Of a DNA stretch of 64,000 bases, positions 1 to 8,298 are shown piece by piece. This DNA is from Bog-532 sp963805255 (GTDB lineage: Bacteria > Actinomycetota > Actinomycetes > Streptosporangiales > Streptosporangiaceae), in NCBI GenBank assembly GCA_963805255.1, contig CAWDTK010000018.1, positions 23,676 to 87,675 on the forward strand, read 5' to 3'. Position 1 is the first letter of the stretch. Each line of letters opens with the position of its first letter. Under the pieces are notes generated by a model. It saw only the letters and a program-made list of their open reading frames with translations. It was not told the DNA's origin and made no database searches. The translations under genes and the position numbers were made by a program.

Positions 1-583
1 CCGGTCCGCGCTCACTGGCTGCGCTCCTCATAACTGGGCGGGATTTCCCTGAAGCGCGCCCAGGCGGCGGCATGAGGCCGCGGTGCTTGAGACGGGCCGG
101 CCGTGGTGCGGTCGGCGGGTGGCCTGGGGACGGGTCTCACGGCCCGGCGCTGCGATGGCGAGACGACCAGGGCGTCAGCCCGGGCCGCGCTGGTGCTGAG
201 GTGACGGTTTGCTCGCTGCATGGCTGGCCTTCTCGATAAGTGGGCATCCCGGCGCATCGCGTTCGAGCTGAGTCGCCGGCCGGGGCACGGCAGCCTTGGT
301 CAGCTCAGGCCTTCGGCCTTGAGGAACCCGGCGGCTACGGTCGCGTAGTCCGCGCGCTGGGTGGTGATCGCGTTGTCCATCTGGAGCAGTTACGCTCGGA
401 GGCGGGCCGTCCCGCCGGGTAGTCCCTGAACCAGCTCTTGACGATCCGGGCCACGAAGCCGGACAAGAACCCGCGCTGACCGACGCCGAGATACGGGTGG
501 CCCGGCTGGCGGTGACCTGCTCGGCGTGGCCTTCGCGTACTGGGCGAAGATAGGGGATACCGTTCAGCCGGAGGAGCGTGACC
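1..583. other. No intact gene; possible C-terminal remnant
   Basis: Open frames here have no recognisable domain and poor codon logic. On the minus strand, about 380 down to 300, a 26-codon frame (starting MDNAITTQ and ending KAEGLS) reads like the tail of a larger secreted or binding protein, but its upstream frame is closed by a stop a few codons earlier. I see nothing else that can be supported. Confidence 0.4.
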
Positions 584-1003
584 ATGGACAGTGACGTCCG
601 GACCCGGGACAGGGTGGCAGAACACTGGCATGCCTCCGAGCGGGGCGATATCGAAGCCGAGCACGCCATCTACGCGGCCGACGCGATCCTGGACTACCCG
701 CAGTCGGGTGAGCGTTTCCGCGGTCGGGCCAATATCCAGGCACAGCGCGGAGGTCACCCGGCGAAGCGGCATTTCACGATCCGCCGGATCAGCGGCATCG
801 GGGATCTGTGGGTCAGCGAGTGCATCATCACCTATGACGGCGTCCCCTCGTTCTCGGTGAGCATCATGGAGTTCACCGAAGGCTACGTCACGCATGAAAC
901 ACAGTATTTCGGCGACAAGTTCGAGGCTGCATCGTGGCGGGCGCCGCTGGCCGAGCCGATCCCGGCCGACGGTGGCGAACCCGGCCAGCCGGCCCGTGGG
1001 TAG
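584..1003 (+). CDS. SnoaL-like / nuclear-transport-factor-2 fold protein
   Basis: A 139-residue protein with the polyketide-cyclase/SnoaL-like pattern: an N-terminal helix with HWHASERGD, then YAADAILDYPQSGERFRG, which is the usual start of the cone-shaped alpha+beta barrel. Length suits a single-domain member. The ATG at 584 is preferred over an in-frame GTG at 578 because GGAGGAG (570-576) lies 7 nt upstream. Family members are small cyclases, isomerases or ligand-binding proteins, so the substrate cannot be told. It stands alone, about 245 bp before the flavin oxidoreductase gene. The fold call is fairly secure; function is unknown. Confidence 0.75.
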   Translation: MDSDVRTRDRVAEHWHASERGDIEAEHAIYAADAILDYPQSGERFRGRANIQAQRGGHPAKRHFTIRRISGIGDLWVSECIITYDGVPSFSVSIMEFTEGYVTHETQYFGDKFEAASWRAPLAEPIPADGGEPGQPARG

Positions 1004-1248
1004 CCCGTTGGAGCGATCCGCCGCCACGGCCTTGACAGCTGGCCTCACCGCGCGACGAACAGGTCGGCCGGATCCGCGAACGGCACCCGGCACACGGGCC
1101 GGGACCAGGGCAAACCGGCCAGGGTGTGCACGGGTGCGACCGGGCGGCCCGGACGCGACGGTGGAAGCGAGCGGAAACCAGAGGATTGGAGCCACGGACA
1201 TGGACATGAAACTCAACTTCGTCACCGGAGCGTGCAGGGTGCGGGCGC

Positions 1249-2619
1249 ATGAGCGACTATGACGTCATCGTGCTGGGCGCCGGCTCGCCGGGCGAGCACT
1301 GCGCCGGGGCGCTGGCCGACGGGGGCCTGCGGGTAGCGGTGGTCGAGCGCGAGCTGGCCGGCGGGGAGTGCTCGTACTGGGCGTGCATCCCGTCCAAGAC
1401 GCTCCTGCGGCCCGGCGAGGCGGTGCAAGGGGCACGCGAGGCGGCGGCCACCGCGCAGGTCGACGTCCAGGCGGCCCTGGCCTGGCGTGACTTCATGGTC
1501 TCGGACTATTCCGATGCCGGGCAGGAGCGCTGGCTGGCGGACCAGGGCATCGACCTGATCCGCGGCACCGGCAAGCTGGCCGGGCCGGGCGTGGTCGAGG
1601 TCGACGGCGTGCGCCACACCGCCGAACACGTCGTGGTGGCGACCGGCTCCGATCCGGTCATCCCACCCGTCCCGGGCCTGCGCGAGCTGGACGGCGTGTG
1701 GACCAACCGCGAGGTGACCGGCATGAAGGCCATCCCGCGGCACCTGCTCATACTCGGCGGCGGCCCCGTCGGTGCCGAGATGGCCCAGGCCGTGCGCCGC
1801 CTGGGCGGCGAGGTGGCGCTGGTCGAGGCCGCCGGGCACGTCCTGGCTCGCGAGCCCGCGCCGCTGGGCGAGGCGCTCGGCGAAGTCCTGCGCCGCGACG
1901 GCATCGAGCTCGTCCTCGGCGTCCAAGCGACCGCCGCTCGACGTGAGGGTCAGGACTACATCCTGACCCTCGAGGACGGCCGCGAGCTGCGCGGCGACCG
2001 CCTACTCGCCGCCACGGGACGGCGCCCGCGCGTGCCCGCCGGCCTGGAAACGGTCGGCGTCCAGGCCGGCCCGCAGGGCATCGGAGTCGACGCGCACCTG
2101 CGCGCCGGGCAGCGGCTGTGGGCCATCGGTGACGTCACCGGCATCAGGCTGCTGACCCACGTGGGCAAGTACCAGGGCGAGGTCGTCGCCTCGAACATCC
2201 TCGGCGAGCCTCGCGAGGCCCACTACGAGGCCGTGCCGGACGTGGTCTACACCGACCCGCAAGCGGCCGCGGTGGGCGGCACCGAGGCCGAGTTCGCCGC
2301 GACCACCCCGGTGTCCGAGGTGGCCAAGACCGCCACCTACACCCATGCTTCCGCCGACTCCAACGGCTTCTTGACCCTGCTCAGCGACGGCGAGCGGCTG
2401 ACCGGCGCCTACGCGCTCGGCCCTGAGGCCGGGGAGTGGCTGCAGCAGGCCACGCTGGCCATCCGCGCCCGCGTGCCGCTGGCGGTGCTGCGCGATGTCA
2501 TCCAGCCCTTCCCCACCTTCTCGGAGATCTACGTCAACGCGCTGACGGCGCTCCGCGTCCAGATCACCGCCGCCCGCCAGCCGGCCGGGCGGGATGGCCA
2601 AGACAGAGCTAACCGCTAG
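1249..2619 (+). CDS. Pyridine nucleotide-disulfide oxidoreductase (dihydrolipoamide dehydrogenase-like)
   Basis: A 456-residue flavoprotein of the class I disulfide reductase family. It has an N-terminal FAD-binding GAGSPG near residues 11-16, the redox-active CSYWAC (C41 and C46), a central NAD(P)H-binding GGGPVG near residues 166-171, and the C-terminal dimerisation domain. In dihydrolipoamide dehydrogenase the C-terminal motif is HPTxSE. Here it reads PFPTFSE, so the catalytic-base histidine is phenylalanine. The protein is therefore unlikely to be the dehydrogenase of a 2-oxoacid complex, and no E1/E2 genes are nearby. It may reduce another disulfide, a quinone or a metal. It is followed 59 bp later by an SDR gene on the same strand, possibly one operon. 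Confidence 0.85.
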   Translation: MSDYDVIVLGAGSPGEHCAGALADGGLRVAVVERELAGGECSYWACIPSKTLLRPGEAVQGAREAAATAQVDVQAALAWRDFMVSDYSDAGQERWLADQGIDLIRGTGKLAGPGVVEVDGVRHTAEHVVVATGSDPVIPPVPGLRELDGVWTNREVTGMKAIPRHLLILGGGPVGAEMAQAVRRLGGEVALVEAAGHVLAREPAPLGEALGEVLRRDGIELVLGVQATAARREGQDYILTLEDGRELRGDRLLAATGRRPRVPAGLETVGVQAGPQGIGVDAHLRAGQRLWAIGDVTGIRLLTHVGKYQGEVVASNILGEPREAHYEAVPDVVYTDPQAAAVGGTEAEFAATTPVSEVAKTATYTHASADSNGFLTLLSDGERLTGAYALGPEAGEWLQQATLAIRARVPLAVLRDVIQPFPTFSEIYVNALTALRVQITAARQPAGRDGQDRANR

Positions 2620-2678
2620 CCAGGGCCAGCTGGCCCCGGCGGCGACATCGTGATCGGACACCAACCACTGGAGGCACC

Positions 2679-3449
2679 ATGACCACCGCATCCGCGGTCT
2701 CTACCTTGAAGCGCGAACCGGAGCTGCCCGGGCAGACCGTCGTCGTGCTCGGCGGCAGCTCCGGCATCGGGCTGGAAACCGCCCGGCGAGCCCGCGCCGA
2801 GGGCGCCGACGTCATCATCACCGGCCGCAACCCCGAGCGCCTGCGGGACGCCGCAAACGAGGTCGGCGCGCTGAGCAGCGCGGCCTTCGACGCCACCGAT
2901 CCGGCCGCCCTCGGGCGGTTCTTCGCCGACCTGCCGGCACCCGTCGACCACGTGATGGTGACCGCCGGCGGCCAGTACTACGCGCGGCTGGCCGACCTCG
3001 ACCTCGCGCAGGCGCGCCGCACCCTCGACGAGCATCTTCTGCTAGCCCTCCAGATCGCCCGGGACGCCGCGGGCACCATGCGGCCCGGGGGCACGCTGCT
3101 GTTCATGACCGGCACCGGCGCCCGCCGCCCGGGCGCCGGTCTCGCGGTGGCAGCGATCGCCGCCGCCGCGTCGCCCGCCCTGATCGCGAACCTGGCGGTC
3201 GAAGTAGCGCCGGTCCGGGTCAACCTGATCGCCGCCGGGTTCGTGGACACGCCCCTGTCGGCGCGGCTGCTCGGCGATGACCTCGACCACCGCCGCGATC
3301 AGCTCCGCGCGACGCTGCCCATCGGGCGCGTGGTCGGGCCGACCGACGTCGCCGCGCTCGCTGTGCACCTGATGACCAACACCGCTGTCACCGGCGCGAC
3401 CTACGACATCGACGGCGGCGAGCAGCTCATTCCGGCGTCTAGCGGGTGA
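2679..3449 (+). CDS. SDR-family protein lacking the YxxxK catalytic pair
   Basis: A 256-residue Rossmann protein. The cofactor motif GGSSGIG lies at residues 25-31, GRNPERL suggests NADP preference, and the C-terminal PIGRV...DIDGG region is typical of classical SDRs. Where the Tyr-x-x-x-Lys catalytic pair should lie (after MTGTGARRP) the sequence is Ala-rich, with no Tyr or Lys. Related actinobacterial SDRs with a similar VRVNLIAAGFVDTPLS block also appear to lack it, so this may be a real subfamily and not decay. Start ATG 2679 has GGAGG about 6 nt upstream. It sits 59 bp downstream of the flavin oxidoreductase. The reaction is unknown. Confidence 0.8.
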   Translation: MTTASAVSTLKREPELPGQTVVVLGGSSGIGLETARRARAEGADVIITGRNPERLRDAANEVGALSSAAFDATDPAALGRFFADLPAPVDHVMVTAGGQYYARLADLDLAQARRTLDEHLLLALQIARDAAGTMRPGGTLLFMTGTGARRPGAGLAVAAIAAAASPALIANLAVEVAPVRVNLIAAGFVDTPLSARLLGDDLDHRRDQLRATLPIGRVVGPTDVAALAVHLMTNTAVTGATYDIDGGEQLIPASSG

Positions 3450-3514
3450 CCGCCAGCGTCGACGTCACCGTCTCCACCGACAACATCCTCAAGACCAACG
3501 AGAGGCGGCCGCCC

Positions 3515-3980
3515 ATGCGTTCCGACATCGTGCCCGGCGGGCGGGGCGTCGACGGGCGGTGACATCGCGGTGGCGCTCGCCGGGATCGATCAGCGCATCA
3601 GCCGGGTGGCGGCAGCCGCGGCCACGCCTGACTGGACCCGGCCGGGCATGCGGGACATCCGCGACCCGTCGCGCGTCCTGCCGCAAGGCGAATCCGATGC
3701 GTACGCGCAGTGGTTCTACAATCATCCTGACCCGCTGTCCCACCTCAGTCACTACGCGCACGCGCCCGCCATCGCCTTCGAATGCGGCGCCGGCGGCACG
3801 CACGTCCCACCGGACGGGGCGCTCCGATTCCGCGACGCCCTGGCGAAGGCCTACCCGCATGCCGCCGCGGGTGTCCGCGTGACGCTCCATCCCGGGACCG
3901 GGCATATGGAATCGGCCAAGAAACCCGCACTGTTCCAGAACTGCCTCGCCTGGCTCGCGGAAGACCACACCCACCCCTGA
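3515..3980 (+). pseudogene. Alpha/beta hydrolase with internal deletion
   Basis: Two parts of one hydrolase can be read. ATG 3515 opens MRSDIVPGG, which looks like the usual start of such enzymes, but that frame stops within 16 codons. In another frame, from about 3543, the nucleophile elbow GASTGGD and the whole C-terminal half follow (DWTRPGMRDI, then GTGHMES with the presumed catalytic His) up to the stop at 3978-3980. The N-terminal lid and oxyanion region is therefore missing, with a frame change at the join. The open part alone (GTG 3570 onward, 136 aa) lacks the nucleophile Ser and should be inactive. Confidence 0.7.
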
Positions 3981-4042
3981 CAAGGCTGCGGATCTCACGC
4001 ATCAACGGGGTCCGGTCAGAGATCGGGATGATCCATTCTTCG

Positions 4043-4120
4043 ATGACGCCCAGCGAGGACTTTGAGCGCCTCGCCGCTCCGCTGCGGCGAGCTGATCGCG
4101 CACTTGCTGATCCAGCCCCG
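4043..4120 (+). pseudogene. Possible N-terminal scrap of an ECF sigma factor
   Basis: ATG 4043 starts MTPSEDFERLAAPLRR; in the next frame GELIAH continues the pattern. This resembles the N-terminus of SigJ-type ECF sigma factors (PLRRELLAHCYRM), then similarity is lost. Only about 25 codons remain and a frameshift is needed, so the call is weak. It lies between two other gene fragments, which makes a decayed origin plausible. Confidence 0.3.
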
Positions 4121-4134
4121 GCATCGAAAGCACC

Positions 4135-4310
4135 GTGACCAGTGAGCACGGCACGGCTGCCTGCGTCCGCGTCCGGGACGCGCTGCCGGGGGAGCGCCGG
4201 CGGATGCCGTGGCTGGCCGCGGACAAGGAGCACGAGTTCGACGGACCCCAAGGCAAGGCGAGCCTGCCCGGCATGTTCGAGGGCCGTCGCCAGCTGATCA
4301 TCTACCGCGC
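4135..4310 (+). pseudogene. DUF899-family (thioredoxin-like) N-terminal fragment
   Basis: The reading frame from GTG 4135 contains RRRMPWLAADKEHEFDGPQG, then KASLPGMFEGRRQLIIY. This is the conserved N-terminal block of DUF899 thioredoxin-fold proteins, which are normally about 200-250 residues. Similarity ends near 4310 and the frame stops at 4338, right where the convergent P450 gene ends (4322). The remaining ~180 residues are missing, so this is a truncation at a recombination junction. Confidence 0.65.
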
Positions 4311-4321
4311 ATTCTGGGCGG

Positions 4322-5473
4322 TCAGGGGTCCCAGGTGACGTGGAGGGCGGGCGGCTTGCGGAAGACCAGGCCAAACGGGGCCGCGGCCGGGCGGGCGGGG
4401 TCCAGGCGGAGGCGGGGGAGGGCCAGCAGCTCGTTCAGGGCCGCGTGGGTTTCGGCCCGGGCCAGGGTGGCGCCGATACAGAAGTGCGGGCCGTGCGCGA
4501 ACGCCAGATGCCGCCCGGCGTTGGAGCGGAAGATGTCGAACCGGTCCGGGTCGCGGAACACCGCCGGGTCCCGGTTGGCGGCGGCCAGTGAGACGCTCAC
4601 CCGGTCCCCGGCCCTGATCGTGGCGCCGCCGATCGCGGCGTCCCGGGTCGCGTAGCGGTCGAGCAGGGCGGCGGCCGGTTCCAGCCGCAGCGACTCCTCG
4701 ATCCCGGCCGCGACCAGGCGCGGGTCGACCCGGACCAGTTCGAGCTGGCCCGGGTCGCTGAGCAGGTGCAGGACCGCGTTGGCGATCATCCCGTCGGCGG
4801 TGTCGATCCCGCCGAACATGACCACGGCAGCGTCGGAGATGACCTCCGGCGTCGTCAGATCGCCCGACCGTACGGCGTCCGCCAGCACGGTCGGCCCGCC
4901 TGCGCCGGGCTGGCCGCCCGCGCCCCCGCGGTTACCGTTGGGGCTGTTCTCGATAGCGGCCCGCAGGCCGGCGGCCAGCTGGGCGAACGCCCCGGCGGCG
5001 TCCGGGTCCGGTGGCTCGCCGGCCGCCGCCGCGGGCGCCCCGGCCGGATTCTGGTCGCCGGAGAGGCTGGTGACGCCGCCGGCGATCCGGGCGTAGGCGG
5101 ACAGAATCTCCTCCGGCCCCAGGTGGCGCAGGCCCAGGGCCTCGGCGACGACCGACACGGCGAGCGGGCCGGTGACGGCCTGCCGCAGCTCGGCCGCCCC
5201 GTCCGGGCGGATCGCGGCCACCAGGCGGGCCGCTTCGGTCTTCGCGGACTCCCCGAGCCGGGCCGCAGCGGCCCCACGGTGAAACGCGCTGAAGAACGGG
5301 GCCCGGTGCCGGGCGTGCGCCGCCCCGTCGAGCGAAAGCATGCTCGGCCCGACCACCCGCGCCGTGGAGAACCGGGGATCATCGACGGTAAAGGTCCGCG
5401 AATCACGCATCACCGCGACGGCCGTCGCGTAGCTGGTGACAAGCCACCCGCCGAGCGCCGGCACCCACGCCAC
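4322..5473 (-). CDS. Cytochrome P450 (5' end disrupted)
   Basis: A class I bacterial P450 of 383 residues from GTG 5473. It has an I-helix GGIDTAD at about 221-227, the K-helix ESLR at 260-263, and the haem loop FAHGPHFCIG with the thiolate Cys at 332. An insert rich in Gly/Pro (about 170-200) precedes the I-helix. The open frame continues upstream with family-like sequence (PLTLGALERDPHPLLARLRE) but reaches no start codon. A second frame supplies VVAAPRT just before it, so a single-base frameshift near 5548-5556 probably separates the true start from the body. As read, the N-terminus is about 30 residues short. No ferredoxin partner is adjacent. Substrate unknown. Confidence 0.8.
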   Translation of the reverse strand: MAWVPALGGWLVTSYATAVAVMRDSRTFTVDDPRFSTARVVGPSMLSLDGAAHARHRAPFFSAFHRGAAAARLGESAKTEAARLVAAIRPDGAAELRQAVTGPLAVSVVAEALGLRHLGPEEILSAYARIAGGVTSLSGDQNPAGAPAAAAGEPPDPDAAGAFAQLAAGLRAAIENSPNGNRGGAGGQPGAGGPTVLADAVRSGDLTTPEVISDAAVVMFGGIDTADGMIANAVLHLLSDPGQLELVRVDPRLVAAGIEESLRLEPAAALLDRYATRDAAIGGATIRAGDRVSVSLAAANRDPAVFRDPDRFDIFRSNAGRHLAFAHGPHFCIGATLARAETHAALNELLALPRLRLDPARPAAAPFGLVFRKPPALHVTWDP

Positions 5474-5754
5474 CGGCGTGCGCTCGCGCAGGCGCGCCAG
5501 CAGCGGATGTGGATCCCGCTCCAGCGCGCCGAGGGTCAGCGGCTCCCCGTCCGTGGCGCGGCCACCACCTCTCGCTCGGTCAGGTGAATGTATGCGGCCG
5601 GTTCCGGTGCCGCGGCGGTTCCCGGCGGCCGACCACGATGGCGGCGATGACCGCGACCACGGTCACGCGCGCGGCAATGCACCAGCGCGAACTCCGTCTG
5701 CCCTGCGAGCCCCGCCTGGTGTATTGTGCGGCCCCGGTCTCCGCGACCATGGCC

Positions 5755-5810
5755 CCGGTGCCGGTGCCGGTGCCGGTGCCGGTGCCGGTGCCGGTGCCGG
5801 TGCCGGTGCC
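5755..5810. repeat. Hexanucleotide tandem repeat, nine CCGGTG units
   Basis: Nine perfect copies of CCGGTG run from 5755 to 5808, with a partial tenth. They lie upstream of the P450 gene, in the spacer between it and the divergent ArsR operon. In any frame they encode dipeptide runs (PV, GT or RH), so the long open frames across here are probably artefacts. Such arrays change length by slippage. Confidence 0.95.
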
Positions 5811-5967
5811 CAGCACTCGTGATGAGGAACCTCTCGCCCCGTCTTGCCTGCACCCGTGCCGCTCCTGTGCCGCCGGGCCGCGAGAAGCCCGCGAGCACGA
5901 AGTTCGTCTCTCTAGCATGTGGGCCGGAAGAGGGGCACACCTGGCAAAAGTGTAAAAAAGTTTCACC

Positions 5968-6020
5968 TTGACTGGCAACTATTTAGTTGCCTAAAATCGG
6001 AGGCAACCAGAAGGTTGCCT
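5968..6020 (+). promoter_or_regulatory. ArsR promoter with two palindromic operators
   Basis: A likely promoter has -35 TTGACT (5968-5973), an 18-nt spacer and -10 TAAAAT (5992-5997). A perfect inverted repeat GGCAACT-ATTT-AGTTGCC fills the spacer (5974-5991). A second, AGGCAACC-AGAA-GGTTGCCT, follows at 6001-6020. The centres are 28 bp apart, nearly three helical turns, so two repressor dimers could bind the same face. The position fits autorepression by the ArsR protein encoded just downstream. Confidence 0.8.
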
Positions 6021-6067
6021 ATTTGGGGCCCGGGCTGCGGGCCAGGCTCCGGGCCAGGTGGCAGGGA

Positions 6068-6409
6068 ATGGACGCGGTTTTCAAGGCGCTCGCGGACGCC
6101 AGCCGGCGCCAGCTGCTCGACAGCCTGAGCCGCTGCGGCGGCCAGAGCCTGCGGGAGCTGTGCGCCGACCTGGCCATGACGCGCCAGGCGGTGTCCAAGC
6201 ACCTTGCCGTGCTGGAGGACGCCGGGCTCGTCGCCACCGTGCGGCGGGGGAGGGAGAAGCTGCACTACCTCAACCCGGTGCCCATCCATGAGATCTACGA
6301 GCGCTGGATCAGCAAGTATGAGCGCGGCCGGCTCGAGGCCATCAGCAACCTCAAGGCCGCGCTGGAGGACGCGACCATCCCGGAGGAACAGGAGTCATCC
6401 CATGAGTGA
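6068..6409 (+). CDS. ArsR-family winged-helix transcriptional regulator
   Basis: A 113-residue regulator. The sequence from ATG 6068 (MDAVFKALADASRRQLLD) is the normal family start, so the longer open frame beginning at 5987 inside the operator is rejected. The recognition region is LRELCADLAMTRQAVSKHLAVLEDAGLV, followed by the wing RRGREKLHYLN. No metal-binding Cys cluster is seen. It belongs to the subgroup paired with SRPBCC proteins (PIHEIYERWISKYE C-terminus). The stop overlaps the downstream SRPBCC start by 8 nt, so the two are translationally coupled. It probably represses its own operon through the palindromes at 5974-6020. Confidence 0.9.
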   Translation: MDAVFKALADASRRQLLDSLSRCGGQSLRELCADLAMTRQAVSKHLAVLEDAGLVATVRRGREKLHYLNPVPIHEIYERWISKYERGRLEAISNLKAALEDATIPEEQESSHE

Positions 6410-6881
6410 CACCAGCTTCGTATACGTGACCTACATCAGGACGACGCCGGAGAAACTCTGGCACGCGCTGACCACGCGGGAGTTCCTGGCGCAGTACTGG
6501 GAGATGGGCCCGGCCGGTGTGGATCCGCAGGTCGGCTCGCCGGTGAAGTGGGATATGGGCGGGGAAGTCCGCGACCTGGAACAGGTGGTGCTGGAATCCG
6601 AGCCCTATCGGCGGCTGTCCTACTCCTGGCATACCTATCAGCGGGAGTGGAGCGAGATGTCCGGCTGGACGGAGGAGGAGTTCGCCGAGCTGGCCAAGGA
6701 GAAGCGCTCCAAGGTGACCTTCGGCATCGAGCCGGCCGGGTCGTCGGTGAAGCTGACGGTCACCCACGACGACTTCGAGCCGGGCAGCGAGATGCTCAAG
6801 GCGGTCAGCGGCGGCTGGCCGCAGATCCTGGCCAGCCTCAAGTCCCTGCTGGAAACCGGCGAGCCCCTGACCTGGAGCTGA
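6402..6881 (+). CDS. SRPBCC (AHSA1/START-like) domain protein
   Basis: A 159-residue single-domain protein: FVYVTYIRTTPEKLWHALTT at the N-terminus, GxPVKWDM and LSYSWH in the barrel, and a C-terminal helix GGWPQILASLKSLLETG. This is the activator-of-Hsp90-homologue-1-like branch of the START superfamily, which binds hydrophobic ligands in a deep pocket. Its ATG lies inside the end of the ArsR gene, with GGAGGAAC and GGAG upstream. The ArsR-SRPBCC pairing is a recurrent actinobacterial operon in which the SRPBCC member may bind or modify the inducer. Ligand unknown. Confidence 0.88.
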   Translation: MSDTSFVYVTYIRTTPEKLWHALTTREFLAQYWEMGPAGVDPQVGSPVKWDMGGEVRDLEQVVLESEPYRRLSYSWHTYQREWSEMSGWTEEEFAELAKEKRSKVTFGIEPAGSSVKLTVTHDDFEPGSEMLKAVSGGWPQILASLKSLLETGEPLTWS

Positions 6882-6895
6882 CCGCTGACGGCGGC

Positions 6896-6931
6896 GATTA
6901 TCCGCCCCGGGCCGATCCGGGGCGGATAATC
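6896..6931. terminator. Bidirectional intrinsic terminator hairpin
   Basis: A perfect 15-bp inverted repeat (left arm 6896-6910, right arm 6917-6931, loop GCCGAT) lies between the end of the SRPBCC gene and the end of the convergent SDR gene. The outer arms are A/T-rich (GATTAT/ATAATC) and the core is GC-rich, so it could stop transcription from both sides. Confidence 0.8.
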
Positions 6932-6973
6932 GGCAGCTGCGGAAAGCCGCCCGGGATCGCGGAAGCGGAGCCG

Positions 6974-7756
6974 TCAGTAGATGGTGTAGCCGCCGTCGAG
7001 GACGAGCACCGAGCCCGTCATGAACGAGCTTGCGTCGCTGGCCAGGTAGACGACGCTCGGTGCGATCTCCTCGGGCGTCGCGTAGCGCTGCATGGGGGTG
7101 TCCTCGATCCAGTGCCGCCGGAATTCCGGCTGATCGACCGGGGCCATCTCGGTCTTGACGTAGCCGGGCGCGAGCGCGTTGACGCGGATGTTGTGCGGGG
7201 CCCACTCCGCGGCCAGGGACCTGGTCAGCTGGTGCACGGCGGCCTTGGAGGCGTTGTACGCGGGCTGCCACTGCGGGCGGTTGACGATGATCGACGAGAT
7301 CGACCCGATGTTGATGATCACCCCGCCGCCGGCCGCCGCCATCCGCCGCGCCGCCACCGTACTCGCGGCCCACACGCCGTACACGTTGGTGTCGAACACC
7401 TCGTCCCACTCGCTGTCCGGCACCTCCAGCGCGGGCCGGTGGAAGCAGATGCCGGCGTTGTTGACCAGGATGTCCACGCCGCCGAGCTGGCTGGCCGTCT
7501 CGGCGATCATCCGCTCGAGGTCGGTACGCACCGTCACGTCCGCCGTGATGGGGATGACCCGGCGCCTGGTGCTCGCGGAGATCTCCCGGGCGGCCTCGGT
7601 GACCTCCGGCTTGCCGCGGGCGACCGCGGCGACGTCGGCGCCCGCCTCGGCCAGTGCGGTGGTGAACGCCCGGCCCAGGCCCCGGCTGGCCCCGGTCACC
7701 ACCGCCCGCCGTCCCGTCAGCTCGAACCGCCTCAGCACACCGGCGCTCAATGCCAC
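6974..7756 (-). CDS. Classical SDR oxidoreductase (FabG-like)
   Basis: A 260-residue short-chain dehydrogenase/reductase with every classical motif: TGASRGLG at 21-28, DV at about 73, NNAG at 99-102, Ser near 152-155, and Tyr167-x-x-x-Lys171 (YNASK). ARG after the second strand suggests NADP(H). The C-terminus DASSFMTGSVLVLDGGYTIY is typical of tetrameric FabG-type enzymes that reduce or oxidise a secondary alcohol or ketone. It is not in an evident operon and converges on the SRPBCC gene with a shared terminator. Substrate unknown. Confidence 0.9.
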   Translation of the reverse strand: MALSAGVLRRFELTGRRAVVTGASRGLGRAFTTALAEAGADVAAVARGKPEVTEAAREISASTRRRVIPITADVTVRTDLERMIAETASQLGGVDILVNNAGICFHRPALEVPDSEWDEVFDTNVYGVWAASTVAARRMAAAGGGVIINIGSISSIIVNRPQWQPAYNASKAAVHQLTRSLAAEWAPHNIRVNALAPGYVKTEMAPVDQPEFRRHWIEDTPMQRYATPEEIAPSVVYLASDASSFMTGSVLVLDGGYTIY

Positions 7757-7956
7757 CTCCGCACGGAATAGGTTCGCCCGGCCACGGCCCGTTCGGTATC
7801 CATCCGCGCCGCACCTGGCCTCAGACCGCCCATAAATTCACTGCCATTGTCCTGTCCATTGATCTTGTGCCCGGGACCAGGCACCGCACGCACATTTGCG
7901 GCACCGGGCTCTGCCCAAACGCCGACCCGATCCGCACCCGCAGGCGGGTACTGCAG

Positions 7957-8298
7957 ATGTGGTCCGCCGTCTCGGCGCTCACGGCCGGCATCGGCTGCGC
8001 CGGAACGTACGCCGGGATCTCATACTTCCTGGGCGCCGAGATCGCCCAGCGCATTGGAAGTGCCGGCACGAAGGCGGTGATCGGTGTAGCCGTGATCGTC
8101 GCGATAGGACCAGGTATCAGGGCGGCGGTGTCGAGGTGGCGTGCCACCCGGCAGCGGCAGGCGGAGTGCGCAGTGTCAGCCGGTCTCAGCCCGGCAGGCT
8201 CTCGACGGTGCCGGCGGCGATGGCGCTGGCGAGCTGGGCATGGTCCCGCTCGTTCTGATCAGCGTACAGGCGGGCGAACCGGCCGATGCCAGCCGTGA
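7957..8298 (+). CDS. Small hydrophobic ORF, possible membrane protein
   Basis: From ATG 7957 the frame encodes two hydrophobic stretches (about residues 5-30 and 44-60) followed by a basic tail. The first half could be a two-helix membrane protein. The 3' 112 nt overlap the end of the opposite-strand DUF2252 gene and there is no clear ribosome-binding site, so the C-terminal part is doubtful. No family recognised. Confidence 0.25.
   Translation: MWSAVSALTAGIGCAGTYAGISYFLGAEIAQRIGSAGTKAVIGVAVIVAIGPGIRAAVSRWRATRQRQAECAVSAGLSPAGSRRCRRRWRWRAGHGPARSDQRTGGRTGRCQP

Noticed and set aside
335..1225. Long minus-strand open frame (296 codons) at the left end
   Set aside because: It is antisense to the SnoaL-like gene, Arg/Pro-rich, with no domain; a shadow frame in GC-rich DNA.
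5022..5473. Possible second, longer P450 start in another frame counted as a separate gene
   Set aside because: Frame comparison shows one P450 with a single slip near the N-terminus, not two genes.
5509..5978. Overlapping frames encoding Pro-Val, Gly-Thr or Arg-His runs
   Set aside because: They arise from the CCGGTG tandem repeat read in different frames and have no start signals.
7821..8147. Minus-strand 108-codon frame upstream of DUF2252 end
   Set aside because: No start signal or motif; the plus-strand alternative has more plausible hydrophobic segments, and even that is weak.
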